Assembly (NCBI GenBank): GCA_963082975.1
Contig: OY720350.1
Span: forward strand, 39,301,851-39,365,850
Reading direction: 5' to 3'
DNA: 64,000 bases
From: Labia minor
Taxonomy: Eukaryota > Arthropoda > Insecta > Dermaptera > Spongiphoridae
The stretch's first letter is position 1; the number at the start of each line of letters is the position of its first letter. The notes under the pieces were generated by a model that searched no databases, was not told the origin of the DNA, and saw only the letters and a program-made list of their open reading frames with translations. Below, in pieces: positions 38,501 to 48,885 of the stretch. The translations under genes and the position numbers were made by a program.

Positions 38501-41500
38501 AAGAGAGTTTCAAATGTCCAGATGATTATGGTTTTTATCCACATACAAGATCCTGTGACAAATATTGGAAATGTGATAACGGCGTTGCTGAATTAAAAAC
38601 ATGTGGTAACGGATTGGCCTTCGATGCCACCGACTCAAAATTCCTCACTGAAAATTGCGACTACCTCCACAATGTTGATTGCGGGGACAGAAACGAGCTT
38701 GGTATTTAAATAAAATTTAAACAATAATTTAACAATTTACAATTTACTTATATAATATTTATATATATATATATATATAACAAATGTGTTTTATGCTTAA
38801 CAATTTTATTAAAAAATAAGTAATTAAAATAATCAAAAGTCTTAAAATAAAATTCAATATTTTATAAAAGATTAAATAATACTTAAATAATTTATTATTA
38901 TGATATGAATTAATTATAAAAATTATCTAAAAATAGTTTATTCTTTTTAAAAATAAAATAAGTTATTATTTCGATTAAATAAATTTTCAAAATCAGAATA
39001 AATTTCATATATTTTTTAATCCTCTCTTATATGCATTTCGCATAAAAAGTAAATTGATAATAATTGAAAATTGAATCAAATCAAATGAAAAAAAAAGTTA
39101 TGTACAAATTTAATTTTATACAACATTCAATATTAATATTAATAAAAATATAATTTTAATGTTGCTGATTTGACTTTCTTTGTGTCATATCTTATCTTCT
39201 TATACGAGTAAAAATTGTTTGTTTGTTTGTTTGTTTCATTGTTCTCAAAAACCGCTCTAACGATTTTTTTGAAATTCACAACAGAGATAGTATTTATAAA
39301 GAAAAATTGAGTTTTATTGATCACATCTCTGGAAAACTACATCTTTATTAGTTCTTCTTAATTTAAATTTATAATATATGGATGACGTCACAACCACCGC
39401 CTGTGAGATATATACATATCTATTCTTAAAATAAAATTAAAAATATTTATATTATATTCATATATTTGATTTTTTTTTATTTCATTAATAGTTTTACACT
39501 TAAATTATTTGAAATTGTTTCACACAACGTTTAAAAGAAGATTTATCTTTATATTCGATTCGATATATTGTAGGAGAATTAAATGACGTTATCAATTTAT
39601 TATACTCCGGTAAATATTATAAAATATTATTTACTAAATATTCAATCAATATCAAATATTCAATTAGATAAAACATTTATTTGTTTTTGTGTTCTTATTT
39701 AAAATACATTTTAATTTAATCAGTAAATTAATTATATATATTATTATTGTAAATGTTATATCTATCTATGTGTCCCTTCATACATTTTGAATTCACCCAT
39801 AATATATCTTATATTCTTATATACTTACTTGAATATAATTTAAAAAGTTTTAAAAGTTTTTTTTTAATATTTTATGAATTCAAATCGTCAATTGAAAATG
39901 AAAATCCAATTATGAGATCAATTATTCATATAATTTTAAATGTTTTCGTGTTTTATAAATAAAATATTAAAAAAATAAAATTATAAACAAAATATTCTTT
40001 GAATTATTTTGAAACATTTTAGGAAACAAATTTTTAATGGGTCATTTTTAGAAATTCCATTTAACAATTATAATAAATAATTAAAAAATTGTAAAATTTT
40101 TAAAGTAAATAAAAATAAATTGTATAAATTGGTTAAAGGGTCGAGTGATAGTTCGTTGTCACACAGGTATATATTTTATATCAACACGCCTACTTTTCTG
40201 TTTGTATGTTATTATTTGAATGGCGATTCGGTGAATGGTTAATGGTTAATTAACGATCCATATAACATCATCGACTGGGCCGCTACCATAAGGAGTGAAA
40301 ATAGTGTCGAATAGAAATAGACGATATTATACTTGGATTAATCTTATTATACTAGCTAAAATTGTTTGTTTTATAACTACTTGGGGCGCTAAACAGTTTT
40401 TCAAAAAAACACTATAGAAAAAAAAATATATGTATTTATTATATATTTATGTATTATTGAGGAGCACAAGTTCATTCATTTTAATCAGATTGATGCAAAT
40501 GTGTAACATTTAATAATTGTAATAAATAATTAATAATTGTATATCAATATTTTTCAAAGGGTGGAGCGGAGCTCGGTGTCCCAGGTATTAATATTACCAG
40601 CCAAATCCAATAATAATAAATCATTTTTTTCAACTTAAGTACCGAGCCAAGGCTCAGGGTCCCGGTATATATTATAATGTGGGTATGTTTTGTGGAGGTA
40701 AAGGTTCTAAGGAAACAAACATACTATCAACAAAGCTCAGGGCCAGACACTCAAGTGCTGCGGAGTTCATTTTCAATCCCCATGTTTTTCCCACGGCCAA
40801 TTATATGTTGCATGTTGTGAGTATGTGATTACACAAATTGGGAAAAAATCACTCGAAATGCAATTAAACAAAAAAATTGAAAAGTTAGGCTAAGCAGACG
40901 TTTTAAATATTATAAGAGATTCGGCAATTGCAATTACAGATAGCGAGGAAAAATTAATGGAGGTTTGAAATTAATAGTGATAAGAAAAAATATTTAGTGA
41001 CAAAGAGGAACAGTATTAATTAATATAGAAAATATAAAATTTGAATATGTAGAAAAATTGAATGTAATCACGAAGGATAATAATATTTGAGAAGAATTTA
41101 AATGGAGGTATCAATCGGGAAACGCCTGTTATCATGCAGTAAAGACCATGGACGCATAGGAAGGGACGTAAGAGAGATGGGACAAGGGCTCAGGATAGGG
41201 ACATTTGGAGAAATGTAGCCAAAAACTTTCGAGTATATCTTTGAGTTATATAAATAGATAGATATAACATATACACAATAATAATATATATAATTAATTT
41301 ACTGATTAAATTAAAATATATTTTAAATAAGGACACAAAAAGAAATGAATGTTTTATGTAATATAATGATTGAAACAAAATGGATGAAAACCTTTTACTA
41401 CTTTTAACCAAATACGATGTACCACTCGGGGGTACAGGGGGCGGAGCCCCCGTCCAGCTGTGAAGAGCGCCGAAGGCGCTCTGACCAGCTGGTTTAGTTT

Positions 41501-44500
41501 ATTACTTGATTAATTATACATCTTTTATTATCATTATTATACTGCAAAAATTAAACCTTTTTTATATTTTATCTCATCTAATATTTTACAACGATTAACG
41601 GTAGTAATAACTTATAATTGTCAAATTAACAACATTTAAAATGATATTAATATTATTATTTGAAAACCTCTTCACATTTAAAAAAAAGAAAATAATTAAT
41701 AAAAGAAATTTAAAATATCAGAATAAAAAAAATTGAAAATTATACAATTTGCAAAAAATATAGCAACATAAATATATAATTATAATAAAATAAAAATAAT
41801 AATATAAAGAAGTAGCAAATCTAGACGGTATTGTTACTTGATTAAAATTGTAATGTATGGGTTATTGATTTTTTTTTCAGAGCCTCCAATTTCAGCACCT
41901 CATTGTTCTCGTCTGTATGGTATTTTCGCTGATGAAGGCAAATGTGACGTTTTCTGGAATTGTTGGAATGGTGAAGCCAGCCGTTATCAGTGCTCCCCTG
42001 GATTAGCTTATGATCGTGATGCTCGCGTCTGCATGTGGGCTGATCAAGTGCCTGAATGCAAAGTTGAAGGTCTTAAAATTAAATTCAATCCATACAATAC
42101 AATATATTAAAAGATTAAAATCATACTTAGGAAGATTTATTAATCATTTCTTGTTACTATATTTACATTTACTATATTATAAAAAATAAGATTTGCCATA
42201 ACTCAGAAAAACTTAATTTGAAATACTGTTTTTCCCTTTAATCCATATTTATATTTAATTTTTTCGAATTAATAACATAATATAGGTATATTAGATAAAT
42301 AAAGAGCGTAATTTTGTAGAAAAATACTAAACTTATGAACATGATTATGAAACTTCAACCCTCATTAAGTTCAGAAAAATTTAAAATATAATATTTAATT
42401 TAAATAAAATATATATATAAATGAAGAAACTGACTAATATGGGCATTGATTTCTACATCTAATAAAATATAAATTTTAAATATATATATATAGGTATATT
42501 AAGTATATATATTGTCGTATATTGGAGGACTTAGGTACGGTATTATATTAGAAAAATTGGGTTGAAAATCAGATTAAATTAATTTGGTAGCCCTCTGGAT
42601 AAATTTAGAATAATAAAGGGTTATTGAATCCGCGAAGGTTGATAAGGGAATGATAAAATTGAATAGGTTCAGATTAAAAATGCATATTTAAATTATAACT
42701 AAAAATTATTTATTTAATAAAAAATAGAAGAATTAATATGATACAATAGATAATAATGAAATTAATATGAAATTGAAGAAATTGAATGGTCCCGTTAGAT
42801 ATAGAAATATAAATTAAATGAAAGTTAATTTATATTTAGCAATTGCAAATTATTATTAATTACCAAGGGTCGACCACATTTGGTATATTGTGTAGGTAAG
42901 GAATGGAGAATTCATTGGAGACTTGAGTCTTGAGTGTCGCCCTGAGGATTTATCTAGAACATCTCGTGAGCAGCGGCATCTCTCAATAGGGTTTTGGCCG
43001 TGGATGTCACTCCTTCAGGGATATGTTGTCTCCTTCTCCAATTCTTGATCAAGACTGACTAAAATATGTCGAAGCCAATCATCCCCTCCAATCAGCTTGG
43101 CAAAATTGTCCACCCCTCACTCCCTCTTGGGCAACGAAGAGGTACATCATATGGGAAACATCTGGGGTGCATTTCTAGAAGATTCTCTGACATGTGTTCA
43201 ATTGCCCCCACCAAAATGCTTTTTTATGCTTATATATTACAATATATATATATATAGGTATATATTTGATATACTATTTATATTTTAGTTTATAGAGACC
43301 TTAAAGATTTATACATGTATATATTTAGTTTATCCACCATTTTTATTTATTTATATGTTTATTATATTATATGAATTCAGCGAAGTTCAAATCCCTTAGA
43401 GAATTTTTAAATTGAAATAATTAAATAAAAATAATTATTTATTTGATCACAGATTATATCAAATTATTTTTATATTTTGTTTTTGTTTTTTTTTTTAAAG
43501 AGAGAGATTCATTACTAATTGATACATATCTTTTCAGAGGTTGCTGGTGGATTTAACTGCCCAGCTCCTGGTGAATTGGCAAATTCAGGCTCCTTCTCTC
43601 GTCATGCCCATCCTGATGATTGTAGAAAATATTTTATCTGCTTGGAAGGTGTTGCCCGTGAATATGGATGCCCAATCGGCACAGTATTTAAAATTGGTGA
43701 TGCTGATGGTAGTGGCAACTGCGAAGATCCCGAGGATGTTCCTGGATGGTAAGACTTTTCAACTCTTTCTCTCTCTCTCTGTCATATAAGTTTATTAATA
43801 AAAAATATTTTCTAATAATTATGAAAAATTCATAATCAAAATTAAAACCAAAGATACATTCATAAAATGAATTTAAATTATAAGCCTATATATATAATTA
43901 TTTTGCCTATCAGTTATTTTAATTAATAAATATTTTTTATTTTAATTTAATAATATTTCTAAATCAGTGATTTAAAAAAAAACTTAATTTTTAACCTGAT
44001 TTTAAAAATAATTTAAATTAATTAAATTCTATGTGTGCTGAATGTTTCATTTAATTTTCTTATGTCAGACTTTTATTTACATTCTTTCAAAGTTTTATTT
44101 TATTTTTTTAGAAATTAATATATTTATCTTTCAAATTATAAAAAGAGAAAAGTCTTTTTTTGTCAAAAATTGGGTATATTGGCCAATCATAGTTTAATGC
44201 AACAATATTAAAATTTACATTAATATTGTGATTTCTTAATATAATCGTGTTATATAATTATTTTCACTAGATTATTATTTTAATTAATTTTAAATGAAAA
44301 AAAAATAAAATCGAAATCACTGATCTAGAAATTGAACTAGTTTTTATTTTTCTTAAATTATCATCATTAAAATATTTAGATATATTTTTGTATTTTCTAT
44401 TATGATATATTTTAATTAAATATCTCATAAAAATATTAGTTATATATTTATATGATATATTTGAAATTTTAATTATTCATTAAATGAAAATAAAAAAATA

Positions 44501-47500
44501 TTTAATATTTTAATTAATAAAAAAAAAGATTCGATTAATTAATAATTTTTTTTTTTAATAATTATTTACTTTTTCATTATTTTTACTAATCATAATTGTA
44601 AATATTATAATTAATAGAAATTTATTTATTTAATGATAAAGGTTTATATTAATTTTTTGTTTTATACTTATTGAATTAAAAATATTTTTATTAAAATATT
44701 TATTTAAAATAACAATAATTAAATGTTATTACATAAAATAATGTTAAAATATAAATATATAAATGTCTTTTTTTTTATACAACTCAGTATTATACCATCA
44801 CAAAATATAAAAAAGTATAAATTTTTAATTTAAACCTTTATTATTAAAGTACAGATTTGTTCGATCACTAGGAATAAGATTTCCTTATATTCTATTGAGC
44901 ATGGTGTTATTTACTATATATCTGAATATTATTGAAAAAAATTATATTAATTCATTTTTTTTTTTAAAAAACTAAAAAGTTTTCTATATTATTAATGCAC
45001 GAATAATTGTTTTATATATTTTTTTATTTTTTTGATTTCTTAATTTTTATTTTTGAATGAAATTTCAAAATACCTTGAGCTCGTCTCTCTTTTGTTTCAT
45101 CACTCTTTACTCACACTTGCATTCAATTTTTATTTTATTATTATTATTATTTATTTCCTTGACTATCTCTATGGAATGATCATATCTAATCAAATGCAAC
45201 TTGGACTAAAGAAAAAAAAAATTTGTTAATTTTTATCTTTTCGAACTTGCCTTTTTATGTTCCTATTTTTTTTTTATTTATCTCTACTTTTGTCCCTGAA
45301 TGGCATGCATTTGGACGGTTTCTTCACCAAAGTGACTCTCAACCACGATACACATGAAATAAAGTGTATATACTCTATTCAAATTTATGAAAATTTAACC
45401 AAAGTGTGGGATTTTTAAAAAAAAAAAAAAAAAAGAAAAATTGCTGCATGCGCTAAAAATTTAAGTCGGTTAAAAGTTTTTAAAACTATATTTTGTATAT
45501 TTTTATTGATTTATTTTATAAAAATTGTAAATAAAGAAAATAATATGTAAATTTTTTTCAGAATCATAGTATATAAAAATTAAATTATTATTTTTAATAT
45601 TTTTTTAAAAAAATCTTATGGATTAGTTAATATATAGGTACATCGAAGAATTATTCACAACCAGATTTTAAATAATTTAAATTTAAATTTTTATTAGTAT
45701 GTTTTAATTTATCTAAATATTATTATAAATAGAAAACTATCCTATTTGAAGACTTAAATTGCCTTTACATCAGAAGACTCTTTTCTTTTAAGATTAGATA
45801 AATTAAAACTTACTAATGTTTGTTATTTGCCTATAGTTTATTTTTATTTTAAAATTCTTATCCAAATATATTATAAAGATTGTATTTATTATATTAACTG
45901 ATTGATTTGATATGTCAATAATTTATTTTAAGTTTTGTGAGGTTTACTTCGTTAAGTATTAAAAAAAAACTTTTAAAAAATCATATTTATTTAAAAAAAA
46001 AAGAGTAGAGAGGCAAGGATATGTATTCATTCAAGTTAAAAATTTGAAAATAATATTTATGATATGAATGAGGAATAATTAAAATAATAAATTAATAACA
46101 TAAAAAACACAATAGGATTAGTAAAGTATTTGAGATTAATTAATTGTTTAAAAAAAATTTTATTTAAAAACTAAACCAGAACTAAATTCATTTTTGTTGA
46201 TAACTTTTTATAATACAATTTTCGTATTGATTTAGTTTTTAATTTGTTTTAATTTAATGCTCATTCAAACGAAATATTAAAAAATAAATTCAGGTTTGGA
46301 AAGAGAAATAATAGAAAAAAGCTAAAATTTTATCCATTCAAACAGAATTTCATTTGCAGTTCTCATCATGGAGCCTTGGACTAATTACTGTACTTTGAAA
46401 GAGAATAATTACTTAAAATTTTGCTCTATCATTTTACTTCTTGTCACTAAAATATTGTATTAGATGGAATAAAGCAATTACAATTAATATTTAATTTAAA
46501 AGGTTGTGTGCTTTTGTCCACGGCTCTATGAATGTCGGACTCTGATTCGTTCGATACAAAAATTTCATAAAAAATTTGATAATATTATATTAGTCAAGGT
46601 TGAAATTAAAAAAATATATAATGAGATCCAACAAGTTAAATATAATATTTTTCTCTTATTCAATAATTTTTACCGACCGACGATCGTAAGGGAGGTATTG
46701 TTTTCACACCAAATTTCACTTGTGGAGATTTTTCATCTCCACAAATCATGCATTTTCTTAACCGAAATAAGTATTTTTATAATGATGTCTGTCTGTCTGT
46801 CCCTCCGTCCGTCTGTCCATTGGGTGTCCGTATAGATGTGTATAGCTTAAACGGCTCAACGGATGATAAATTTGTTATATTTACTTAATGCATCAGTATG
46901 ATGAATTGATCAACTTTTGGTGCAAATCCGGAAACCGGGAGTGGTAGTTTACAAAGTATTAATTTTATATTCATTGTCCCAAAATATTTCACTTAAAATA
47001 TAGTAGTAATTAATAATTGAGTAATTAAAATAAAAATTAAAAAAGATACTTAGATTTAGACATTTTAATTTAAGTTTTAAAAATATTTTTTGTTTTGATA
47101 CTTTATATATATATATTTTTAGAAATTAATTTATTTCAAATCGTCGGTCGGTTCTGTGCCTGGCCACATATCATATTTATAAATAAAATTGAATTTTGTT
47201 TTATATATATATACATATATGTCATAAATGTATATGTTTATGTGTAAATGATTGTATGTATGTATGAATATATTTGTGAATGAATTTGGTGGCGGTTGGG
47301 TTGAGAGACGCGATTAATCAACTAATGAGACCCTCCCTTACCTGTGCCCCTGATCACTTAACAGCGAGGACTACTACGGCGATCTCGACTTGAAGACTAT
47401 CCGAAAAAGTGAACTCCAAGCTGGATTAGAGAGAACCGGTAGCGGCAATCACGGAGCTTCTTCTTCCAAACCAAAATCGTCTGGCAAACCACCGAGGCCG

Positions 47501-47545
47501 TCACAACCCCGTCCAGCAGCTGCACAACCCCAAGATGGGAACTAA
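23486..47545 (+). CDS. Gasp: Gasp / obstructor-C chitin-binding protein, whole gene
   Basis: Secreted chitin-binding protein of the CPAP3/obstructor class, which in insects organises the chitin of tracheal lining and cuticle. Joining 23486-23531, 38492-38701, 41881-42069, 43538-43748 and 47365-47545 gives 278 residues; every junction has GT/AG ends and compatible phase. Residues 1 to about 18 form a hydrophobic signal peptide ending ASA before QESFKC. Three peritrophin-A (CBM14) domains follow, each with six cysteines: C24, 37, 43, 53, 71, 79; C94, 107, 113, 123, 136, 145; C156, 177, 183, 193, 210, 219. Conserved aromatics are visible (CDKYWKCDNG, CDVFWNCWNG, CRKYFICLEG). The C-terminal tail is basic and rich in Ser, Pro and Gln. 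Domain order, spacing and the EDYYGDLDL tail match Gasp as I know it from other insects. A second last exon gives a 238-residue form. Intron 1 is about 15 kb. Confidence 0.95.
23659..23700 (+). promoter_or_regulatory. possible second TATA promoter inside intron 1
   Basis: TATATAAAG at 23659-23667 stands just upstream of a mixed-composition stretch (TTCAATGCGCG and following) within the first 150 bases of intron 1. It could drive an alternative transcript or be chance in AT-rich DNA. No coding exon is visible directly behind it. Confidence 0.2.
23720..25870. other. Gasp intron 1, proximal part
   Basis: AT-rich intron sequence with no exon-like frame. No terminal repeats seen. Confidence 0.5.
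25880..25959 (-). CDS. candidate terminal exon of an unknown minus-strand gene
   Basis: On the minus strand, TATTTTAACAG at the acceptor is followed by two bases and 25 codons (EDVIDLYLATRLRESAQKVE and KKLRN), then TGA. An AATAAA overlaps the stop codon (25880-25875). The sequence is charged and helical in character, and its base composition is much less AT-rich than the flanks. No partner exon was found upstream on the minus strand within Gasp intron 1. It could be a real small gene nested in the intron, or a relic. I do not recognise the product. Confidence 0.35.
26100..27614. other. Gasp intron 1, with a weak coding-like patch at 26550-26660
   Basis: After a TATATATAG acceptor-like site the plus strand reads NRMQGRERRPSRNLVKVLSE and MSANHLNE. 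Composition is less AT-rich there. No partner exon was found; the rest is featureless. Confidence 0.3.
27619..27818. mobile_element. piggyBac-type MITE with palindromic subterminal units
   Basis: TTAA targets (27615-27618, 27819-27822) flank the inverted ends CACACTATGAGC and GCTCATAGTGTG. Inside, three units of the type CGGGTATAAATACCCGCCCC recur with (T)ATAAGTGGCA linkers. It is 200 bases long and holds no ORF. Confidence 0.85.
27823..29203. other. Gasp intron 1, mixed patch at 28215-28600
   Basis: The patch (TCTGCCCCCACTTCCATTG, CACTAACGGAGTGCATTTGG) shows balanced composition but stops in all frames. A regulatory role in the long first intron is possible but not shown. Confidence 0.3.
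29204..29400 (+). repeat. poly(A)-tailed repeat, copy 1
   Basis: TTATTTATTTATTTAATTAA, then AGAGATTATATACA, CAGTATATCTCTAT and GGGGTAGAGGATTTACAAAA with an A-rich tail. A second copy follows at 29457. Confidence 0.6.
29457..29645 (+). repeat. poly(A)-tailed repeat, copy 2
   Basis: Parallels 29204-29400: AAGAGATCATATACAGATCC, GGTATATCTCTAT and GGGCTAGAGGATTTACAAAA plus a pure A tract. The shape suggests a retroposon tail (SINE or LINE 3' end). Confidence 0.6.
29646..31199. other. Gasp intron 1, mixed patches at 29990-30330 and 30480-30600
   Basis: Non-coding, with less A/T bias than the flanks and several poly-T and poly-A tracts (for example 30461-30479). Function unknown. Confidence 0.3.
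31200..32364 (+). mobile_element. old H1-related Helitron copy in Gasp intron 1
   Basis: It begins with the TATTTATAAAGAAAAATTGA segment and ends in CCGAGCCGAGGCTCGG, GTCCCGGTAC. A short unit (CAGGTATTAATATTAACAGC) occurs twice, at about 32155 and 32275. An H2/LINE-tail piece (31655-31760, minus) is embedded. Confidence 0.6.
32365..33090. other. Gasp intron 1, nothing recognised
   Basis: AT-rich, with an (AT)n tract at 32802. Confidence 0.5.
33095..33241 (+). pseudogene. unidentified GC-rich coding-like fragment in Gasp intron 1
   Basis: An open frame of 48 codons lies between TGA at 33092 and TAA at 33239. It contains CRLVASFEGFHPKNSYVYLE and EYMHCYLSICNSD. From GAC (33107) on, almost every third base is G or C for about 25 codons, unlike any other coding or non-coding DNA here. 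No start codon or splice acceptor precedes it. It may be a broken piece of a gene from elsewhere or a transferred fragment. I do not recognise the family. Confidence 0.3.
33245..34729. other. Gasp intron 1, nothing recognised
   Basis: AT-rich with two (AT)n tracts. Confidence 0.5.
34730..35132 (+). repeat. tandem duplication, 202-base unit
   Basis: Units 34730-34931 and 34932-35132 share TACTCAATCTTTGTAGCTTC and ATATAGAATAAAATAAATTT with a few substitutions. Confidence 0.85.
35133..37662. other. Gasp intron 1, distal part
   Basis: Mostly AT-rich. A patch at 35830-35905 (TTGACGTCACGGTTCGTGAC) contains a TGACGTCA palindrome outside any family A copy. No coding frame. Confidence 0.35.
37663..37840 (-). 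pseudogene. unidentified coding-like fragment in Gasp intron 1
   Basis: On the minus strand the frame reads SNEIKNFEGQMKEIQGPTSP, then DELKKFHWRLQCTLVSYF, and stops. The composition is less AT-rich than its flanks. It resembles a piece of a retroelement polyprotein in style, but I cannot name it. Confidence 0.2.
38492..38701 (+). CDS. Gasp: Gasp exon 2, first chitin-binding domain
   Basis: The acceptor is TTTTGTTTTCAG at 38480-38491 and the donor is GTATTT at 38702. The exon starts in phase 1 and encodes residues 16-85 plus one base, including all of peritrophin-A domain 1 (FKCPDDYGFYPH to DCGDRNEL). Third positions mix bases as expected for coding DNA, in contrast with the AT-rich flanks. 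Confidence 0.95.
39187..40672 (+). mobile_element. old H1-related Helitron copy in Gasp intron 2
   Basis: It starts TCTTATCTTCTTATACGAG with the TCTCAAAAACCGCTCTAACG block. The body parallels 31200-31900, and it ends at the CCGAGCCAAGGCTCAG hairpin. It contains a decayed LINE-tail piece at about 39770-39805. Confidence 0.6.
40342..40672 (+). mobile_element. short H1 derivative (non-autonomous)
   Basis: A second H1-type start, TCTTATTATACTAGCTAAAA after a host A, lies only 331 bases before the 3' hairpin and GGTA end, followed by T. This looks like a complete short member. Confidence 0.6.
41100..41492 (+). mobile_element. Helitron-like family H2, 3' part
   Basis: A LINE-tail relic (41105-41260) is followed by the shared A/T-rich linker, the GGGGGCGGAGCCCCC palindrome, the GAGCGCCGAAGGCGCTC hairpin and a CTGG end (CTRR) before T. 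Confidence 0.65.
41881..42069 (+). CDS. Gasp: Gasp exon 3, second chitin-binding domain
   Basis: A poly-T tract and CAG at 41878-41880 precede the exon. It encodes EPPISAPHCSRLYGIF through QVPECKVE plus one base. All six cysteines of domain 2 are in this exon. The donor GTCTTA at 42070 is weak, but only this site keeps frame with exon 4 (E-E-V-A-G-G-F) and preserves the family sequence. Confidence 0.94.
42070..42869. other. Gasp intron 3, AT-rich part
   Basis: Nothing recognised ahead of the GC-richer island at 42870. Confidence 0.5.
42870..43225. other. GC-richer island in Gasp intron 3, no gene recognised
   Basis: About 350 bases of near-balanced composition stand between AT-rich stretches. 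The plus strand has short overlapping open frames, and the minus strand has PDVSHMMYLFVAQEGVRGGQ followed by stops. No splice sites keep frame with Gasp. It looks like an old insertion or pseudogene piece. The origin is unknown. Confidence 0.4.
43538..43748 (+). CDS. Gasp: Gasp exon 4, third chitin-binding domain
   Basis: The acceptor TTTTCAG ends at 43537 and the donor GTAAGA starts at 43749. It encodes residues 149-218 (EVAGGFNCPAPGELA to EDPEDVPG) plus the first two bases, TG, of codon 219. That codon is the sixth cysteine of domain 3 and is completed by whichever last exon is used. Confidence 0.95.
43749..46667. other. Gasp intron 4, AT-rich part
   Basis: No exon-like frames. A slightly mixed patch at 45265-45415 is non-coding. 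Confidence 0.5.
46668..47172 (-). repeat. repeat family A, minus copy in Gasp intron 4
   Basis: Starts TTTTTACCGACCGACGATCG and ends TCGTCGGTCGGTTCTGTGCC with TGGCCACAT. The middle (46955-47130) does not match the other copies. Confidence 0.7.
47365..47545 (+). CDS. Gasp: Gasp alternative last exon a (long tail)
   Basis: After the acceptor AACAG at 47360-47364, a C completes Cys219. The exon then encodes EDYYGDLDLKTIRKSELQAG and a Ser/Pro/Gln-rich basic tail ending QPQDGN, with stop TAA at 47543-47545. This gives a 278-residue protein. CT-rich and CTA-rich tracts fill the 3' untranslated region behind it. Confidence 0.93.
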
Positions 47546-47591
47546 GACTCTTCACTACAACGGGTTGCCCACCGGCAACTGAACAACCACC

Positions 47592-47776
47592 CAACTCTCT
47601 TTCTCTCTCTCTTCTCTCTCTCTACCTACCATTCTCTCTCTTTCTCTCTCTCACTCTTATCAATTCTTTTTTTCAATATTCCAAGCCGTCAAGATTACAA
47701 GACTTCTTTCGGCTTACCACTTCTGCTATTACTAGTACTACTACTACTACTACTATACTACCATTACTACTACTTT
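47592..47776 (+). repeat. CT-rich and CTA microsatellites in the Gasp 3' region
   Basis: CTCTCTTT-type repeats run from 47592 to 47655, and a CTA trinucleotide tract lies at about 47729-47776. Both are downstream of the long-form stop codon and probably lie in the 3' untranslated region. Confidence 0.8.
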
Positions 47777-47806
47777 TCTTACAACAAAAAATACATATTA
47801 AAGAAA

Positions 47807-47812
47807 AATAAA
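47807..47812 (+). terminator. candidate poly(A) signal for the long Gasp form
   Basis: AATAAA lies 262 bases after the long-form stop and is the first canonical signal followed by A-rich sequence. Use of this signal is inferred. Confidence 0.45.
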
Positions 47813-48266
47813 CAAAAATTAGCCTGCATTTTAGAAATATACACAATTAAACAAATATAACAAAAAACAACAACAACATCAACAAAACAAAAAAAAAAAA
47901 GATACAAATATTTTCTATTCTTTAAATGATTTTATTTCATTTTTTTATTTTATTTTTTTTTTAATATTTTTTTTCTGGGTATTCAAAATAAGATTTTGAA
48001 AATAATGGAATTTTACAAAATATATCAATTTATATATCAAAGTATATATATAAGTACAATATATTATGTATTGTTCCCTAGTCCTTGACAGGTTTTTACA
48101 AAAAGAAAACCCTGTGATATAACAAAAAAAAAAAAAAAAAAAACAAACAAAAATCATTTAAAGTATAGAGAATTTAGATAAAACAATAGAAAAATATAAT
48201 AAGTAGTACGATCCAATAAACCAATTGCTTGTTTATGTCGCCGGGCGATTCCTTCTACACCTTCAG

Positions 48267-48327
48267 CGAGGACTACTATGGAGATTTGGACTTGAAGGCG
48301 CTTAGGAAGTTGGGCTTCAGAAAGTGA
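48267..48327 (+). CDS. Gasp: Gasp alternative last exon b (short tail)
   Basis: CTTCAG at 48261-48266 is followed by C, which completes the same Cys219. The exon encodes EDYYGDLDLKALRKLGFRK and stop TGA (48325-48327). Its first nine codons encode the same nine residues as exon a, then the sequences diverge, so the pair is a tandem exon duplication. The product is 238 residues, without the Ser/Pro/Gln tail. Alternative last exons are, as I recall, described for Gasp-type genes in other insects. Confidence 0.88.
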
Positions 48328-48427
48328 ATTTAATTTAAATATTATTTTATTATTTTTAATTTTATTTTATTTTATTTTTTTTTTTTTTTGAATTTCGAAC
48401 TTTAAAGAGTGAGGAGAATGAATGAAA

Positions 48428-48433
48428 AATAAA
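48428..48433 (+). terminator. candidate poly(A) signal for the short Gasp form
   Basis: AATAAA lies about 100 bases after the short-form stop. Another AATAAA at 48880-48885 is an alternative distal site. Confidence 0.45.
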
Positions 48434-48885
48434 CTTTTATTACAATATTAAATGTAATATTAAACAAAAACAAAAAACAAAAATCAACAAAATGTGAATC
48501 GTAGTGAAAACATTTTCCAATGTTCAACTCCTGTTTATTTTCTACTATTTTTTTTTATATAAGTACTTATAGATATATAAATTCAAATATCAATCTCATA
48601 TTTTTCCTTTACAAATAATAATTTATTATATAAAACATGAGAAAAAGAGTTTATTATGTATTTATATAAATAGAAGACGACAAATGAAGAAAATAATAAA
48701 ATTTGAAATTGTGAATTTTTAATATTTTAAATTTCTGTTTCTCTTTATTTCCATCTTTTTTTCTTCCAACTTTTTTTTTTTTTAATTTATCAATTAATTT
48801 TTATTGTAATAAAAGCAATATGTATGTTTTTGTGTGTTTACAATTATTTTTATTTTATTTTATTTGACTTTTTTTTGTAAATAAA

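Noticed and set aside
41838..42110. Gasp exon 3 read as one uninterrupted frame
   Set aside because: The ATG and first codons are intronic and the last residues are read-through past the donor; the CAG acceptor at 41878-41880 and the donor at 42070 fit the family.
48231..48266. Upstream extension of Gasp exon b
   Set aside because: The stretch is open, but using it would break the Cys219 codon; the CTTCAG acceptor at 48266 restores the conserved EDYYGDLDL.
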